Origin: Pseudoalteromonas rubra
Lineage (GTDB): Bacteria; Pseudomonadota; Gammaproteobacteria; Enterobacterales; Alteromonadaceae
Length of the DNA: 64,000 bases
NCBI RefSeq assembly: GCF_005887115.1
Contig: NZ_PNCJ01000034.1
Location: 1 to 64,000, forward strand
Reading direction: 5' to 3'
Within the stretch, counting starts at the first letter, position 1. Each line of letters starts with the position of its first letter. Made by a program: the position numbers and the translations under genes. Positions 35,097-43,327 of the stretch are shown piece by piece. The notes under the pieces are model-generated. The model worked only from the letters and a program-made list of their open reading frames with translations. It was not told the DNA's origin and made no database searches.

Positions 35097-36013
35097 ACCA
35101 CACCTCGCTCTGATAAGGTACTCATAATATCAAGCACAGTCAGACCTGCTTTGGCTCTCGCATCTGCGGTGGAATGCACCTGGTCGATAAAGCGATCCGG
35201 GATCCCGAAACGGTGCACCCGTGGCCCGTTTGCCTGCTCACTAACATACTCCAGCACGGCGCTACCAAAGCCTCCGCTGACATTGTGCTCTTCGAGTGTG
35301 ATCACATGGTCAAAACGGGTTATCGCATCGTTTAAATACACTTGGTCGAGCGGTTTTACGGTGTGGAAACTCACCAGTTCTGGCGATAATCCGCGCTCCG
35401 TCAGTTCGCTTACTAATGCTTGTGCAAGAGGCATAATGGTACCAGTGCTCAGTACGGCAATGCGCTCACCCGGTCGCATCACATGCACCTTGCCAAAGGT
35501 AAGGGCAGGGTTTCCTTCGTGGACTGCCGGCTCGTTTTTCTTACCAATTCTGAAGTAGCAAGGAGCGTTAAGCTCAATTAGCTGTGGCATCAGTTGCTCA
35601 AGCTCGTATGCGTCAGCCGGGCAGATCACGTGCATATTTGGCAGTGCGCGCATCAGCGCAATATCTTCGAATGAGTGATGAGTCGGGCCCAGGTTAGCGT
35701 AAGATAAGCCAGAGCCGGTGCCGACGATGATCACAGGCTGATTCTGATACGCGATATCAATTTTGATCTGCTCAAAGTTACGTGACGTGGTAAACGGGGT
35801 GATGGTATAAATAAAGGGTTTATGGCCCATCATGGCACTACCAGCGGCCATAGAGGCCATGTTTGCCTCCGCAATTCCCGCGTTGATAGCACGTTCTTCG
35901 GCAAACTCCTTTAAGGGGTTAAACAACCGATTACCTATATCTGCGTAAAAGAGCAACAGTGATTCGTCGTCTTTAGCAAGCTCAGTCAGGACTCGTGCAA
36001 ATGCGTTTCTCAT
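35093..36013 (-). CDS. transketolase, C-terminal subunit
   Basis: This 306-residue subunit carries the pyrimidine-binding and C-terminal domains: FYADIGNRLFNPLKEF, INAGIAEANMASMAAGSA with the ThDP-activating Glu, and GPTHHSFEDIALMRALPNM. With the adjacent N-terminal subunit it forms one ThDP enzyme. Split transketolases in sugar loci move two-carbon units; here it could supply sedoheptulose 7-phosphate for GmhA or extend a sugar. It overlaps the N-subunit gene by 4 nt. Confidence 0.88.
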   Translation of the reverse strand: MRNAFARVLTELAKDDESLLLFYADIGNRLFNPLKEFAEERAINAGIAEANMASMAAGSAMMGHKPFIYTITPFTTSRNFEQIKIDIAYQNQPVIIVGTGSGLSYANLGPTHHSFEDIALMRALPNMHVICPADAYELEQLMPQLIELNAPCYFRIGKKNEPAVHEGNPALTFGKVHVMRPGERIAVLSTGTIMPLAQALVSELTERGLSPELVSFHTVKPLDQVYLNDAITRFDHVITLEEHNVSGGFGSAVLEYVSEQANGPRVHRFGIPDRFIDQVHSTADARAKAGLTVLDIMSTLSERGVV

Positions 36014-36813
36014 GATACTCCCAGCTCCTGTTTTGCCTGAGCAACTTCTTCTTCAGTCGGAATGCGGTAGTGCCAGTTGTTGTCGTTTTCCATAAATGAC
36101 ACGCCTTTGCCTTTAACCGTATCGGCCACAATACACACAGGTTGTTGGATGGATTTTGCGGCTTCCAAAGCCTGTTCCAGCGCACCAAGATCATGACCAT
36201 CGACGCGCATTGTATGCCAGCCGAAGGCACGCCATTTCTCTTCAAGCGGCTCCAGATGCATAATCTCGGTACTTTCACCTGTGCCTTGTAATTTGTTAAA
36301 GTCGACAATGGCAACCAGGTTACTTAAGCGCTTACCGGCTGCAAACATCGCCGCTTCCCAGACTGTTCCTTCATTGATCTCTCCATCGCCCATGAGCACG
36401 TAAAAGCGGTTCTTAGCGCCTTGTAACTGTTTGCTCAGTGCCATGCCGGTTGCTAACGATAAAGCGTGGCCCAGAGACCCTGAAACCGTCTCTACGCCTG
36501 CCGGGGCGTGTATTCCCGGGTGCTCTTCAAACTGGCTGCCAGTCTGACCATGCTCGTACAGTGCCGTTGGAGAAAAGTAATCACGGTAGGCAAGCGTTGT
36601 GTACAGCGCGCTGGCGGCATGTCCTTTACCTAACAAAAAGTAATCACGCTCAGGATTAGCCGGGTTGTTGGGCGTGATATGCATCGTGCGCCAATACAAC
36701 ACGGTCAGAATATCAACACAGGACAAACAACTGCCCAGGTGTGGTGTTTTAGTCTGGCTGGAGACGTCACACAAAGTGTAACGGATCTGCGCTGCGATGG
36801 AGTTCAAAGTCAT
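36010..36813 (-). CDS. transketolase, N-terminal subunit
   Basis: The start at ATG 36813 (MTLNSIAAQIRYTLCDV) gives 267 residues. The pyrophosphate-binding domain of ThDP enzymes is clear: HLGSCLSCVDILTVLY, LGKGHAASALY, and the ThDP signature MGDGEINEGTVWEAAMFA ending in VDFNKLQGTG. It pairs with the C-terminal subunit encoded next. It starts 7 nt after the methyltransferase gene. Confidence 0.9.
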   Translation of the reverse strand: MTLNSIAAQIRYTLCDVSSQTKTPHLGSCLSCVDILTVLYWRTMHITPNNPANPERDYFLLGKGHAASALYTTLAYRDYFSPTALYEHGQTGSQFEEHPGIHAPAGVETVSGSLGHALSLATGMALSKQLQGAKNRFYVLMGDGEINEGTVWEAAMFAAGKRLSNLVAIVDFNKLQGTGESTEIMHLEPLEEKWRAFGWHTMRVDGHDLGALEQALEAAKSIQQPVCIVADTVKGKGVSFMENDNNWHYRIPTEEEVAQAKQELGVS

Positions 36814-36820
36814 AATACGC

Positions 36821-37483
36821 CTACGGGATAAACCAATAAAAATCGCCAGTGTAACCGTTATCTCGGAAAAACTGTTTCCAGTCATCCACATGCATAATGG
36901 TCTTAGCTGTCAGTGCCCACTCCATCATGCGTTCCTTTTCTTCATCGTTACGGTAGGCATCGACGGTAATAAAAGATTTGCCACGACTGACGCGCTCGAT
37001 TTCACGCAGTGCCATGGCACATTCCTTTTCTTCCAGGTTGTGAATGGTGTTGATTGACATCACCACATCAAAGCTGTTGTCTTCATAGGGCAGCGTTTTG
37101 GCATTGCCTAAAGTCAGTAGTTCTTTGACTTCTGCTTTGGCATTTTCCAGGGCATATTGAGAAATATCCAGTCCACGTAATGTCATACCCGGGATCATCT
37201 GCTGCAGGTCGTACAGCATAAAGCCTTTTGCACATCCCACATCCAGCAGGCTAGAACTTTCATTGAGGCCGAAATGCGCCTTGAGATCCGGTACAACAGG
37301 CTGCCAAAAACGCGGGAAGTAACTAAAGCCACCGTAACCATAGGTACGGTCACCATCAAAAAAGTCTTTGCCATATTGTCTGGCAATTTCGCGATCTGCT
37401 TCGGTGATCACGTTGGCACGGCCCTTAGTATCGCGCTTGGACTTGGGATAATTTTTTAGTAGGTCGATTTCTTGTCCTAACAT
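36821..37483 (-). CDS. class I SAM-dependent methyltransferase
   Basis: The start at ATG 37483 (MLGQEIDLLKNYP) is preferred for its GTGAG upstream and non-overlap; a start at 37513 is possible. The 220-residue protein has SLLDVGCAKGFMLYDL (motif I), LRGLDISQ and FDVVMSINTIHNLEE. It is the third methyltransferase of this type in the operon, consistent with a multiply methylated product. Confidence 0.8.
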   Translation of the reverse strand: MLGQEIDLLKNYPKSKRDTKGRANVITEADREIARQYGKDFFDGDRTYGYGGFSYFPRFWQPVVPDLKAHFGLNESSSLLDVGCAKGFMLYDLQQMIPGMTLRGLDISQYALENAKAEVKELLTLGNAKTLPYEDNSFDVVMSINTIHNLEEKECAMALREIERVSRGKSFITVDAYRNDEEKERMMEWALTAKTIMHVDDWKQFFRDNGYTGDFYWFIP

Positions 37484-37490
37484 GGGGATC

Positions 37491-38480
37491 TCACGCTTTA
37501 TGAATGTAGTCATGGGGTAATGTGCTTAGCTCGCTCTGGTACTGTTTGACCCAGGCGATGGTGCGCTCCAGGCCGTTTTCCAACGAGACTTGATCCTGCC
37601 AGTGGAGTTCTGAGCGGACTTTGTTGCTGTCAAGCAGGTATGCTGCGTCTTTGCCGAGGCGATCCTCAGTGACAGCACAGACTTGTTCAAAAGGTACTTG
37701 CAGCATATCGCAGATCAGCTCAACCAAGGCGCGAATGGTGATCATGCGTTCGGTAGAGATATGATACGTCTCACCCAATGTGCCTTGAGTACCAATCCTC
37801 AGCGTCGCGTCTGATACGTCATCAATGTGGATAAACGAGCGGGTTGAATGACCACCGCCATGCAGAGGTAATACCTTACCGAGCAGCGCAAACAAAATGG
37901 TTCTGGGGATGATGCGATACAGTTGCTGACCTTCACCATACACATTTGCTGCGCGGGTAAATAATACTGGGAATTGGTAGACATCAAAAAAGGTATGCAA
38001 GCTCATGTCTGCCGCAGCACGCGACACCGCATAAGGGGTGCTGGGCTGGTAGTTACGATGCTCTTTCACCAGACCTTCGCAGCTCCCGTACACTTCAGGT
38101 GTGGAGATATGTACGTATTTGTCCAGATGATCCAAGTCTTTTAGCTGATTATGAAGCTTTATGGTTGAAACCGCATTGGTCATAAACCAGTGTTCCGGAT
38201 ATTGCCAGCTTTGTCCCACCATGCTCTGCGCTGCAAAGTTATAGACAGTACTGACTTTATGGCGCTTGATCAGCGCCATAATATCGTCCAACTGGTGGTT
38301 CAGATCGAGCTGATGAAAATCAGGCTGGTTAGCCTGCCATTTGTAGGGCAGCAGAGCGGTGTGTGGTTCTGCTGAACGACTGACAGCCAGTACTGAATGT
38401 TCTTGTTTTAGTAAATGGGCGCAAAAAGACGCGCCCGAAAAGGAGTTACTACCGAGTACAAGGATTGGCGCATTAGCCAT
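37491..38480 (-). CDS. NAD-dependent sugar epimerase/dehydratase
   Basis: This extended short-chain dehydrogenase has 329 residues: ILVLGSNSFSGASF as the nucleotide site, YNFAAQSMVGQSW (as in GDP-mannose dehydratase-like enzymes), and STPEVYGSCEG. The active-site Tyr lies in TPYAVSRAAADM, where the usual YxxxK is YxxxR. It could be a dehydratase for the activated heptose or hexose. The Lys-to-Arg change may affect catalysis or may be tolerated; this needs checking. Confidence 0.78.
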   Translation of the reverse strand: MANAPILVLGSNSFSGASFCAHLLKQEHSVLAVSRSAEPHTALLPYKWQANQPDFHQLDLNHQLDDIMALIKRHKVSTVYNFAAQSMVGQSWQYPEHWFMTNAVSTIKLHNQLKDLDHLDKYVHISTPEVYGSCEGLVKEHRNYQPSTPYAVSRAAADMSLHTFFDVYQFPVLFTRAANVYGEGQQLYRIIPRTILFALLGKVLPLHGGGHSTRSFIHIDDVSDATLRIGTQGTLGETYHISTERMITIRALVELICDMLQVPFEQVCAVTEDRLGKDAAYLLDSNKVRSELHWQDQVSLENGLERTIAWVKQYQSELSTLPHDYIHKA

Positions 38481-39084
38481 GGTTGAGCTCCTGAAAAAGG
38501 GCTTTCATTAGAATGTGTCCGATCACCACCTGGGTATCTTCAGAGATCTGCATGTCCTGAATCGCAAAATGAAATGCCTGGTCGAGCAATGGTTTGGCTT
38601 TACCGCCATCAAATCCAAGAATTCCGACAGTATGCATACCCAAAGCCTGGGCTTGCTCAATGGCACGGATGATGTTGCCTGAATTGCCACTGCCAGATAG
38701 CACCAGCAGCACATCCAGTGCTGATGCTTTAACCTTGAGCTGGTGAGCAAAAATGTTGTCGTAGCCGATGTCATTGCCAAGACAGGTCAACACTGAACTG
38801 TTTGCTGCCAGTGCTTCCACTTTCAGCGCATTACCCTCAGGGTGAACACCAAATGTAAAGTCGTTTGCAAGGTGGATCGCATTAGCGGCTGACCCTCCGT
38901 TGCCGCACAAATACAAGGTACCGCCTTTGGCTTTCATGTCCAGCAAAGTGCTGACTAGCTGCTTGACAGCATTACCATCTAGTTGCGTCAGCACCCGACT
39001 CAACGTGTGGATATAGTCTTCGGTCAGGGCGACAATGGGATCCCGACGTGGGATAGGGGCGACGATGCCTTGTTGCTTACTCAT
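38473..39084 (-). CDS. sedoheptulose 7-phosphate isomerase GmhA-like (SIS domain)
   Basis: GmhA converts sedoheptulose 7-phosphate to D-glycero-D-manno-heptose 7-phosphate. The start at ATG 39084 (MSKQQGIV) gives 203 residues, the family length. SIS motifs are GGTLYLCGNGGSAANAIHLAND and LLVLSGSGNSGNIIRA, with SEDTQVVIGHILMKAL as the C-terminal helix. It overlaps its neighbours by 4-8 nt and supplies the probable first step of heptose activation together with the HldE-like protein. Confidence 0.85.
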   Translation of the reverse strand: MSKQQGIVAPIPRRDPIVALTEDYIHTLSRVLTQLDGNAVKQLVSTLLDMKAKGGTLYLCGNGGSAANAIHLANDFTFGVHPEGNALKVEALAANSSVLTCLGNDIGYDNIFAHQLKVKASALDVLLVLSGSGNSGNIIRAIEQAQALGMHTVGILGFDGGKAKPLLDQAFHFAIQDMQISEDTQVVIGHILMKALFQELNHG

Positions 39085-40043
39085 AATACTTCTCGCTGCA
39101 TCCATTTAAGGTTGTAGAAGCGATCTTCATTTTTTAACTGACCTGCGCGATAGGCAGCAATCAATTCTTCAATTGCCGTTGCGACATTCTTAGTCGGCTT
39201 AAAGCCCGTCGCCAGCAGTTTATCTGAGTTGATGCGATAACATCTCGGGTCGTTTGATGGTGTCACTTCAATCTCACAGTCAATCTGAGCTTTGACCATG
39301 TTGGCAATGTCCATAATGGAGATATTCTCAAATCCGGCATTGAAAACACCGCTGGTTTTTTCTGGGTGTTCCAGCATATAAATGTACAGGTCTGTGATAT
39401 CGTCGATGTGGATGTTTGGTCGTACCTGGGCACCACCAAATACGGTGATCTTGCCATTCTCAAGGGCCTGCATCGTCAACATATTGACGGATACATCCAG
39501 GCGTTGACGGGGAGATAAGCCACAAACTGTTGCAGGACGGACAATTTGTACGGCCATATCATCGGTATAGCTCAGCAATACACGCTCGGCGACCATCTTG
39601 GTTTTGTTATATTCTGAGATGGGTTCCAAGGTTAAGTCTTCAGTGACCTGGGCTTCATCTTTGACGCCGTAAACACTGCCCGAGGAAGCATAGATGAATT
39701 GTTTGATACCGGCGCGTTTGGCTTTGTCAGCCAGTTGCATTGTGGCCAGTGCACTGACTTCCCAGGTCAGTTTAGGATCGAGGTCACCGCAGGGATCATT
39801 GGCAATCGAGGCCAGATGAATGATGCTATCTACACCGTCAAGCTCAATGTCTGAGGTGTGGCGCACATCACCTTTTATCACGGTCAGGTTTTCATGTTCA
39901 GGCAGGAAATTACCAAACCACTGGGTGTCCAGCGCGATAACCTGATAGCCTTTGGCGAGCAGCTTGGGTACTAATACCGTGCCCTTATACCCGGTGGCAC
40001 CGGTCACTAGAATTGATTTTTCTGACACTGTTTTTTTTCTCAT
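39081..40043 (-). CDS. NAD-dependent epimerase/dehydratase
   Basis: The 320-residue protein is an extended SDR with ILVTGATGYKGTVLVPKLL (GxxGxxG), IHLASIANDP and YASSGSVYG, and the active site SEYNKTKMVAE (YxxxK). Such enzymes epimerise or reduce nucleotide sugars. It is located between FkbM and GmhA genes with 4-nt overlaps on both sides. The substrate is unknown, plausibly the activated heptose. Confidence 0.82.
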   Translation of the reverse strand: MRKKTVSEKSILVTGATGYKGTVLVPKLLAKGYQVIALDTQWFGNFLPEHENLTVIKGDVRHTSDIELDGVDSIIHLASIANDPCGDLDPKLTWEVSALATMQLADKAKRAGIKQFIYASSGSVYGVKDEAQVTEDLTLEPISEYNKTKMVAERVLLSYTDDMAVQIVRPATVCGLSPRQRLDVSVNMLTMQALENGKITVFGGAQVRPNIHIDDITDLYIYMLEHPEKTSGVFNAGFENISIMDIANMVKAQIDCEIEVTPSNDPRCYRINSDKLLATGFKPTKNVATAIEELIAAYRAGQLKNEDRFYNLKWMQREVL

Positions 40044-41119
40044 AATGGGTTACTTTGTTTGGCGATGGCATATAGCACGATTTCATTGCAGAAATCGCCA
40101 TGAGCATATAGGTGAAATGAGTAGTCTTGGTGGAGCTGCTCAATTAGCTCGGCAATTTGCCAGAGGTGCTCTGGATGATGGTACACCGATATAGCCAAGT
40201 TGGGTTGGAAGTCAGCAATGATCTTTGATGAACCTTTTAAAGCTTCGATTTCGGCACCTTCAACATCCATTTTGATAAAATTGGGCTTTATTCCGTAGCA
40301 TACATCATCGATTTTTGAAACTGTCATCATATTAGTGTTAGAGGCTGACGCGTCGCATACTTTGCTCTGATCTCCTTGTGAACTGAAATGAAGAGTCGTG
40401 CTTTCTGACCATACCCCTGACAGTAGAGTAATGGTGCGCGGATAGTGAGCGTTACTTTGCTTAATTCTTGCCTGAAGCTTCTCAAAGTTATTGACATCAG
40501 GTTCGAAACAGACAATGGAGTCAAACTCTATATCATGATTTCTTGTCACTTCAGTAGCAAGTTGCAAAGTATCACCGCTAAATGCCCCACAATCGACCAT
40601 TCTAAGCGGAGTCTTTACTAGGCCTTTTTCGAGCAGCTCTGTTGGAAAATACTGTGTTCGAAAGTCATTTTCTAAATACGTTGCGTTACTGGGATTACGC
40701 CTGAATTGTCGTATTTTCCTAAGGCATTGCTTACTTTGTTCGGAAGTTAACTTCGATTCCAGCCAGTCAAGTTTGTCTGAATCTTCTTTTTCACTGTTGA
40801 TGAGGGTTTTCTTTGTGGATAGATCGAAGAAAGCATCGAATATATAGCTATACTCTGTCATAACCTCATTGAGATTTAAGCACTTATTGTAGCCTTTTTC
40901 TACCAGCTGAGATTTAACCTGTTGACTAAAACAAGAGATTGAAACTAGCACAGTATCATCGCTTGGTGATATTTCTTCGGGCTTGTAGATTGGTGTATCT
41001 CGGTAAAACTTTTCAGATGTATAAAGGTCGAGGAAAAAGAGCACTTGATCGCCGTTTTCAATTATAGCGTCATGAATAACTCTACCGTTTCCTCCAGCCC
41101 CATAAATAATATATTCCAC
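40040..41119 (-). CDS. FkbM-family methyltransferase with N-terminal Rossmann segment
   Basis: The protein has 359 residues. Residues 1-100 start YIIYGAGGNGRVIHDAI, like the N-terminal part of PglD-type proteins. The FkbM methyltransferase domain follows with MVDCGAFSGDTLQLA (SAM motif), IVCFEPDVNNFE and FIKMDVEGAEIEALKGS. FkbM enzymes methylate hydroxyl groups, often on sugars. The gene is AT-rich compared with its neighbour at 39081. Confidence 0.82.
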   Translation of the reverse strand: MEYIIYGAGGNGRVIHDAIIENGDQVLFFLDLYTSEKFYRDTPIYKPEEISPSDDTVLVSISCFSQQVKSQLVEKGYNKCLNLNEVMTEYSYIFDAFFDLSTKKTLINSEKEDSDKLDWLESKLTSEQSKQCLRKIRQFRRNPSNATYLENDFRTQYFPTELLEKGLVKTPLRMVDCGAFSGDTLQLATEVTRNHDIEFDSIVCFEPDVNNFEKLQARIKQSNAHYPRTITLLSGVWSESTTLHFSSQGDQSKVCDASASNTNMMTVSKIDDVCYGIKPNFIKMDVEGAEIEALKGSSKIIADFQPNLAISVYHHPEHLWQIAELIEQLHQDYSFHLYAHGDFCNEIVLYAIAKQSNPL

Positions 41120-41127
41120 CTCAGCTC

Positions 41128-41853
41128 CTAAACGACTTTTTGGTCTACATGGCTATTAATATCGGTCAGTTCCGGTTTTTCCTTTAGCATTTTTTTTAGT
41201 TCACTGTATGAGAACTCTAACTTGTTTGCGAATTCGGAATAGATAGCTTTAATCGCTTTATAGTCATCAAGCTCGTCGAGCGTTAACCGCCAGTGGCTAA
41301 GTGATTCCCCTTCAGCAAATGAATATGTAGACACAGATAAAAACTTCGCCATACCCAAAGTAACATGCTCTCTGTCTTCTTTTGAAGTAGCAAGTTTTTG
41401 AGTATGCTCTAATAATTTAAACGAAAATGCACAGCAATCCAGCCCTCTGGGGTAGCCGCTATGAGGTCCCAGATTGACAATGTCAAATTGTTTTTCAAGA
41501 TGTTTTTCAATTACTTTTAGACAAAGCTCGTTATCTATTAAAGGGCAATCGCTTGTGATGCGAACTATAGTGGTATTTTTGTCTGCGCCATGAAACTTAG
41601 CCGCTTCATAGTATCTAGACAAGACATCATCAGTATCACCTCGATAGGTTTTTACATCGAGCTTATCGCAAAGCTCAATGATTGGTTGCTCGCTACCATC
41701 GTTTGTTGTTGCCACTATGATGTAGGGGCGTAGCTGGGAAAGGCGATCAAGTACGACTTGTAAAACAGTACTATCACACAAAGGCAGCATTACTTTGCCG
41801 GGCAAACGGGTTGAGGTCATTCTTGCCTGAATAATGATCTGAACTTTATTCAT
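41128..41853 (-). CDS. SpsF/NeuA-like cytidylyltransferase
   Basis: The start at ATG 41853 (MNKVQIIIQARMTSTRLPGK) gives 241 residues; the upstream Met-rich extension is not family-like. It belongs to the SpsF group related to CMP-sugar synthetases, with signature QARMTSTRLPGKVMLPL, VATTNDG and VRITSDCPLIDNEL. It could be the CMP-pseudaminic acid synthetase (PseF role) or activate the second sugar. It is the first gene of the 20-gene reverse operon and divergent from pseI. Confidence 0.75.
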   Translation of the reverse strand: MNKVQIIIQARMTSTRLPGKVMLPLCDSTVLQVVLDRLSQLRPYIIVATTNDGSEQPIIELCDKLDVKTYRGDTDDVLSRYYEAAKFHGADKNTTIVRITSDCPLIDNELCLKVIEKHLEKQFDIVNLGPHSGYPRGLDCCAFSFKLLEHTQKLATSKEDREHVTLGMAKFLSVSTYSFAEGESLSHWRLTLDELDDYKAIKAIYSEFANKLEFSYSELKKMLKEKPELTDINSHVDQKVV

Positions 41854-41981
41854 TGAAGTCATTGTTATCATTGTAATTGAGATCAATATAGCAAATGATT
41901 ACACTCAAAGACAGAGACAAAGTGGCGGTGAAGCGCGCGAACCTATTGACTTTGGACAATGTTTACTCATTTTTTCAAAAA

Positions 41982-41996
41982 GGGCGCACTTTTTGC
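41982..41996 (+). promoter_or_regulatory. possible sigma54 promoter of the pseI operon
   Basis: GGGCGCACTTTTTGC has GG at 41983-41984 and GC at 41995-41996 with RpoN spacing, but differs from consensus at several positions. It lies 43 bp before pseI. If real it would place sugar synthesis under flagellar control. Confidence 0.45.
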
Positions 41997-42038
41997 TTAA
42001 TTTGATAGAGATGCCAGTGTAAAACAAGAAGGCGCACA

Positions 42039-43079
42039 GTGAATTTTCAGAAACAGATTACCATAGCAGGTGACCAAGTCGGCCATGACCAACCTTGCTA
42101 CATCATCGCAGAGATGTCTGCTAATCATGGCCAATCATTAAGTAAGGCCAAAGAGCTGGTGTATGCCGCAAAAGAAGCCGGTGCGAATGCCATAAAGCTA
42201 CAAACCTACACTGCAGACACCTTAACTATGGACTGCAAGCTGCCGCATTTTGAGGCAACTGGCCCCTGGCAGGGTCAATATTTGTATGACCTCTACAAAG
42301 GGGCCTATATGCCCTGGGATTTTCATGCTGAGCTGTTTGAGTTAGCTGAAAAAATTGGTATCACCTGCTTTTCTTCACCGTTTGATAAAACCGCAGTCGA
42401 CCTGCTGGCTCAACTGAATGCGCCGGCCTATAAAATTGCCTCACCAGAACTGATTGATCATCAACTTATCCGTGATGTGGCAGCCACCAACAAGCCGGTG
42501 ATCATGTCAACGGGCGGCGCTACTCTGGTAGAGATTGCCGAGGCGGTGAAAGTGGCCGAGGAAGCGGGAGTTAAAGAGCTTTGCCTGATGAAATGTACCA
42601 GCACCTATCCTGCTCCGGCCGACAGTATTAACCTGCGCACCATACCGCATATGCGAGAGGCATTTGGTTGTCCTGTTGGGTTGTCTGATCATACGCTGGG
42701 AAATGATGTTCCGCTGGCTTCAGTGGCGGTCGGTGCCTGTATGATTGAAAAGCATTTTGTGATGAGCAAAGAGGATAACACCGCAGACAGTTTCTTCTCA
42801 ATGACGCCGGATGACCTGGCTGCTTTAGTGCATGGCGTTCGGCAAATTGAGCTGGCAATGGGGCGGGTTCATTATCCAAGCGAGGCGTCGAAAGCCCGCC
42901 GCTGTGTGTATATCGTCAAAGATATCAAAGCGGGAGAGCAGATCACGCCAGAGCATGTTGCACAGATGCGCCCTGGTGGCGGAGAAATTATGCCCAAATC
43001 CTTACCGGATGTTATTGGCCGTACAGTCAACAAGGCGCTACTGCGTGGCATGCAACTAAGCTGGGGGGACTTGCTATGA
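42039..43079 (+). CDS. pseI: pseudaminic acid synthase PseI (NeuB family)
   Basis: PseI condenses a 6-deoxy-N-acyl-hexosamine with phosphoenolpyruvate to give pseudaminic acid. The start is GTG with GAAGG upstream; the product has 346 residues. NeuB landmarks are CYIIAEMSANHGQSLSKAKELV, AIKLQTYT, ITCFSSPFD, YKIASPEL, LMKCTSTYPAP, and GLSDHTLGND with metal His; a C-terminal SAF domain is near 290-346. PseI rather than NeuB is inferred from PseB/C/G partners. Confidence 0.88.
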   Translation: MNFQKQITIAGDQVGHDQPCYIIAEMSANHGQSLSKAKELVYAAKEAGANAIKLQTYTADTLTMDCKLPHFEATGPWQGQYLYDLYKGAYMPWDFHAELFELAEKIGITCFSSPFDKTAVDLLAQLNAPAYKIASPELIDHQLIRDVAATNKPVIMSTGGATLVEIAEAVKVAEEAGVKELCLMKCTSTYPAPADSINLRTIPHMREAFGCPVGLSDHTLGNDVPLASVAVGACMIEKHFVMSKEDNTADSFFSMTPDDLAALVHGVRQIELAMGRVHYPSEASKARRCVYIVKDIKAGEQITPEHVAQMRPGGGEIMPKSLPDVIGRTVNKALLRGMQLSWGDLL

Positions 43080-43327
43080 GTGTACAACGCGACGCGGTAC
43101 TGGCTCTGCTAAAGGAGTTCTTTGAAGCTCGTGCAGTGGTGGTCAGCGAGGCTGATTTTGAGTCTTTCGATTTTATCGCCGCCGGTGTGCTGGACTCCTT
43201 TGAGGTGTTGTCGATGATTATGCACATCGAAGCGCATTTTGGCTTGTCAGTCCCACCCGAACTGCTGCTGGATACGCGCAATGCACAAGTGGGGCGTTTT
43301 GCGGATGCCATAGTGGCGCTGGCATGA
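43076..43327 (+). CDS. acyl carrier protein
   Basis: This 83-residue acidic helical protein has the phosphopantetheine attachment motif GVLDSFEVLSM, with Ser41 as the carrier site. Start and stop overlap both neighbours (ATGA), so it is translationally coupled to pseI and the PseG-H gene. A dedicated ACP inside a pseudaminic acid operon suggests that an acyl group loaded by the AMP-ligase downstream is passed to the sugar. Confidence 0.88.
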   Translation: MSVQRDAVLALLKEFFEARAVVVSEADFESFDFIAAGVLDSFEVLSMIMHIEAHFGLSVPPELLLDTRNAQVGRFADAIVALA

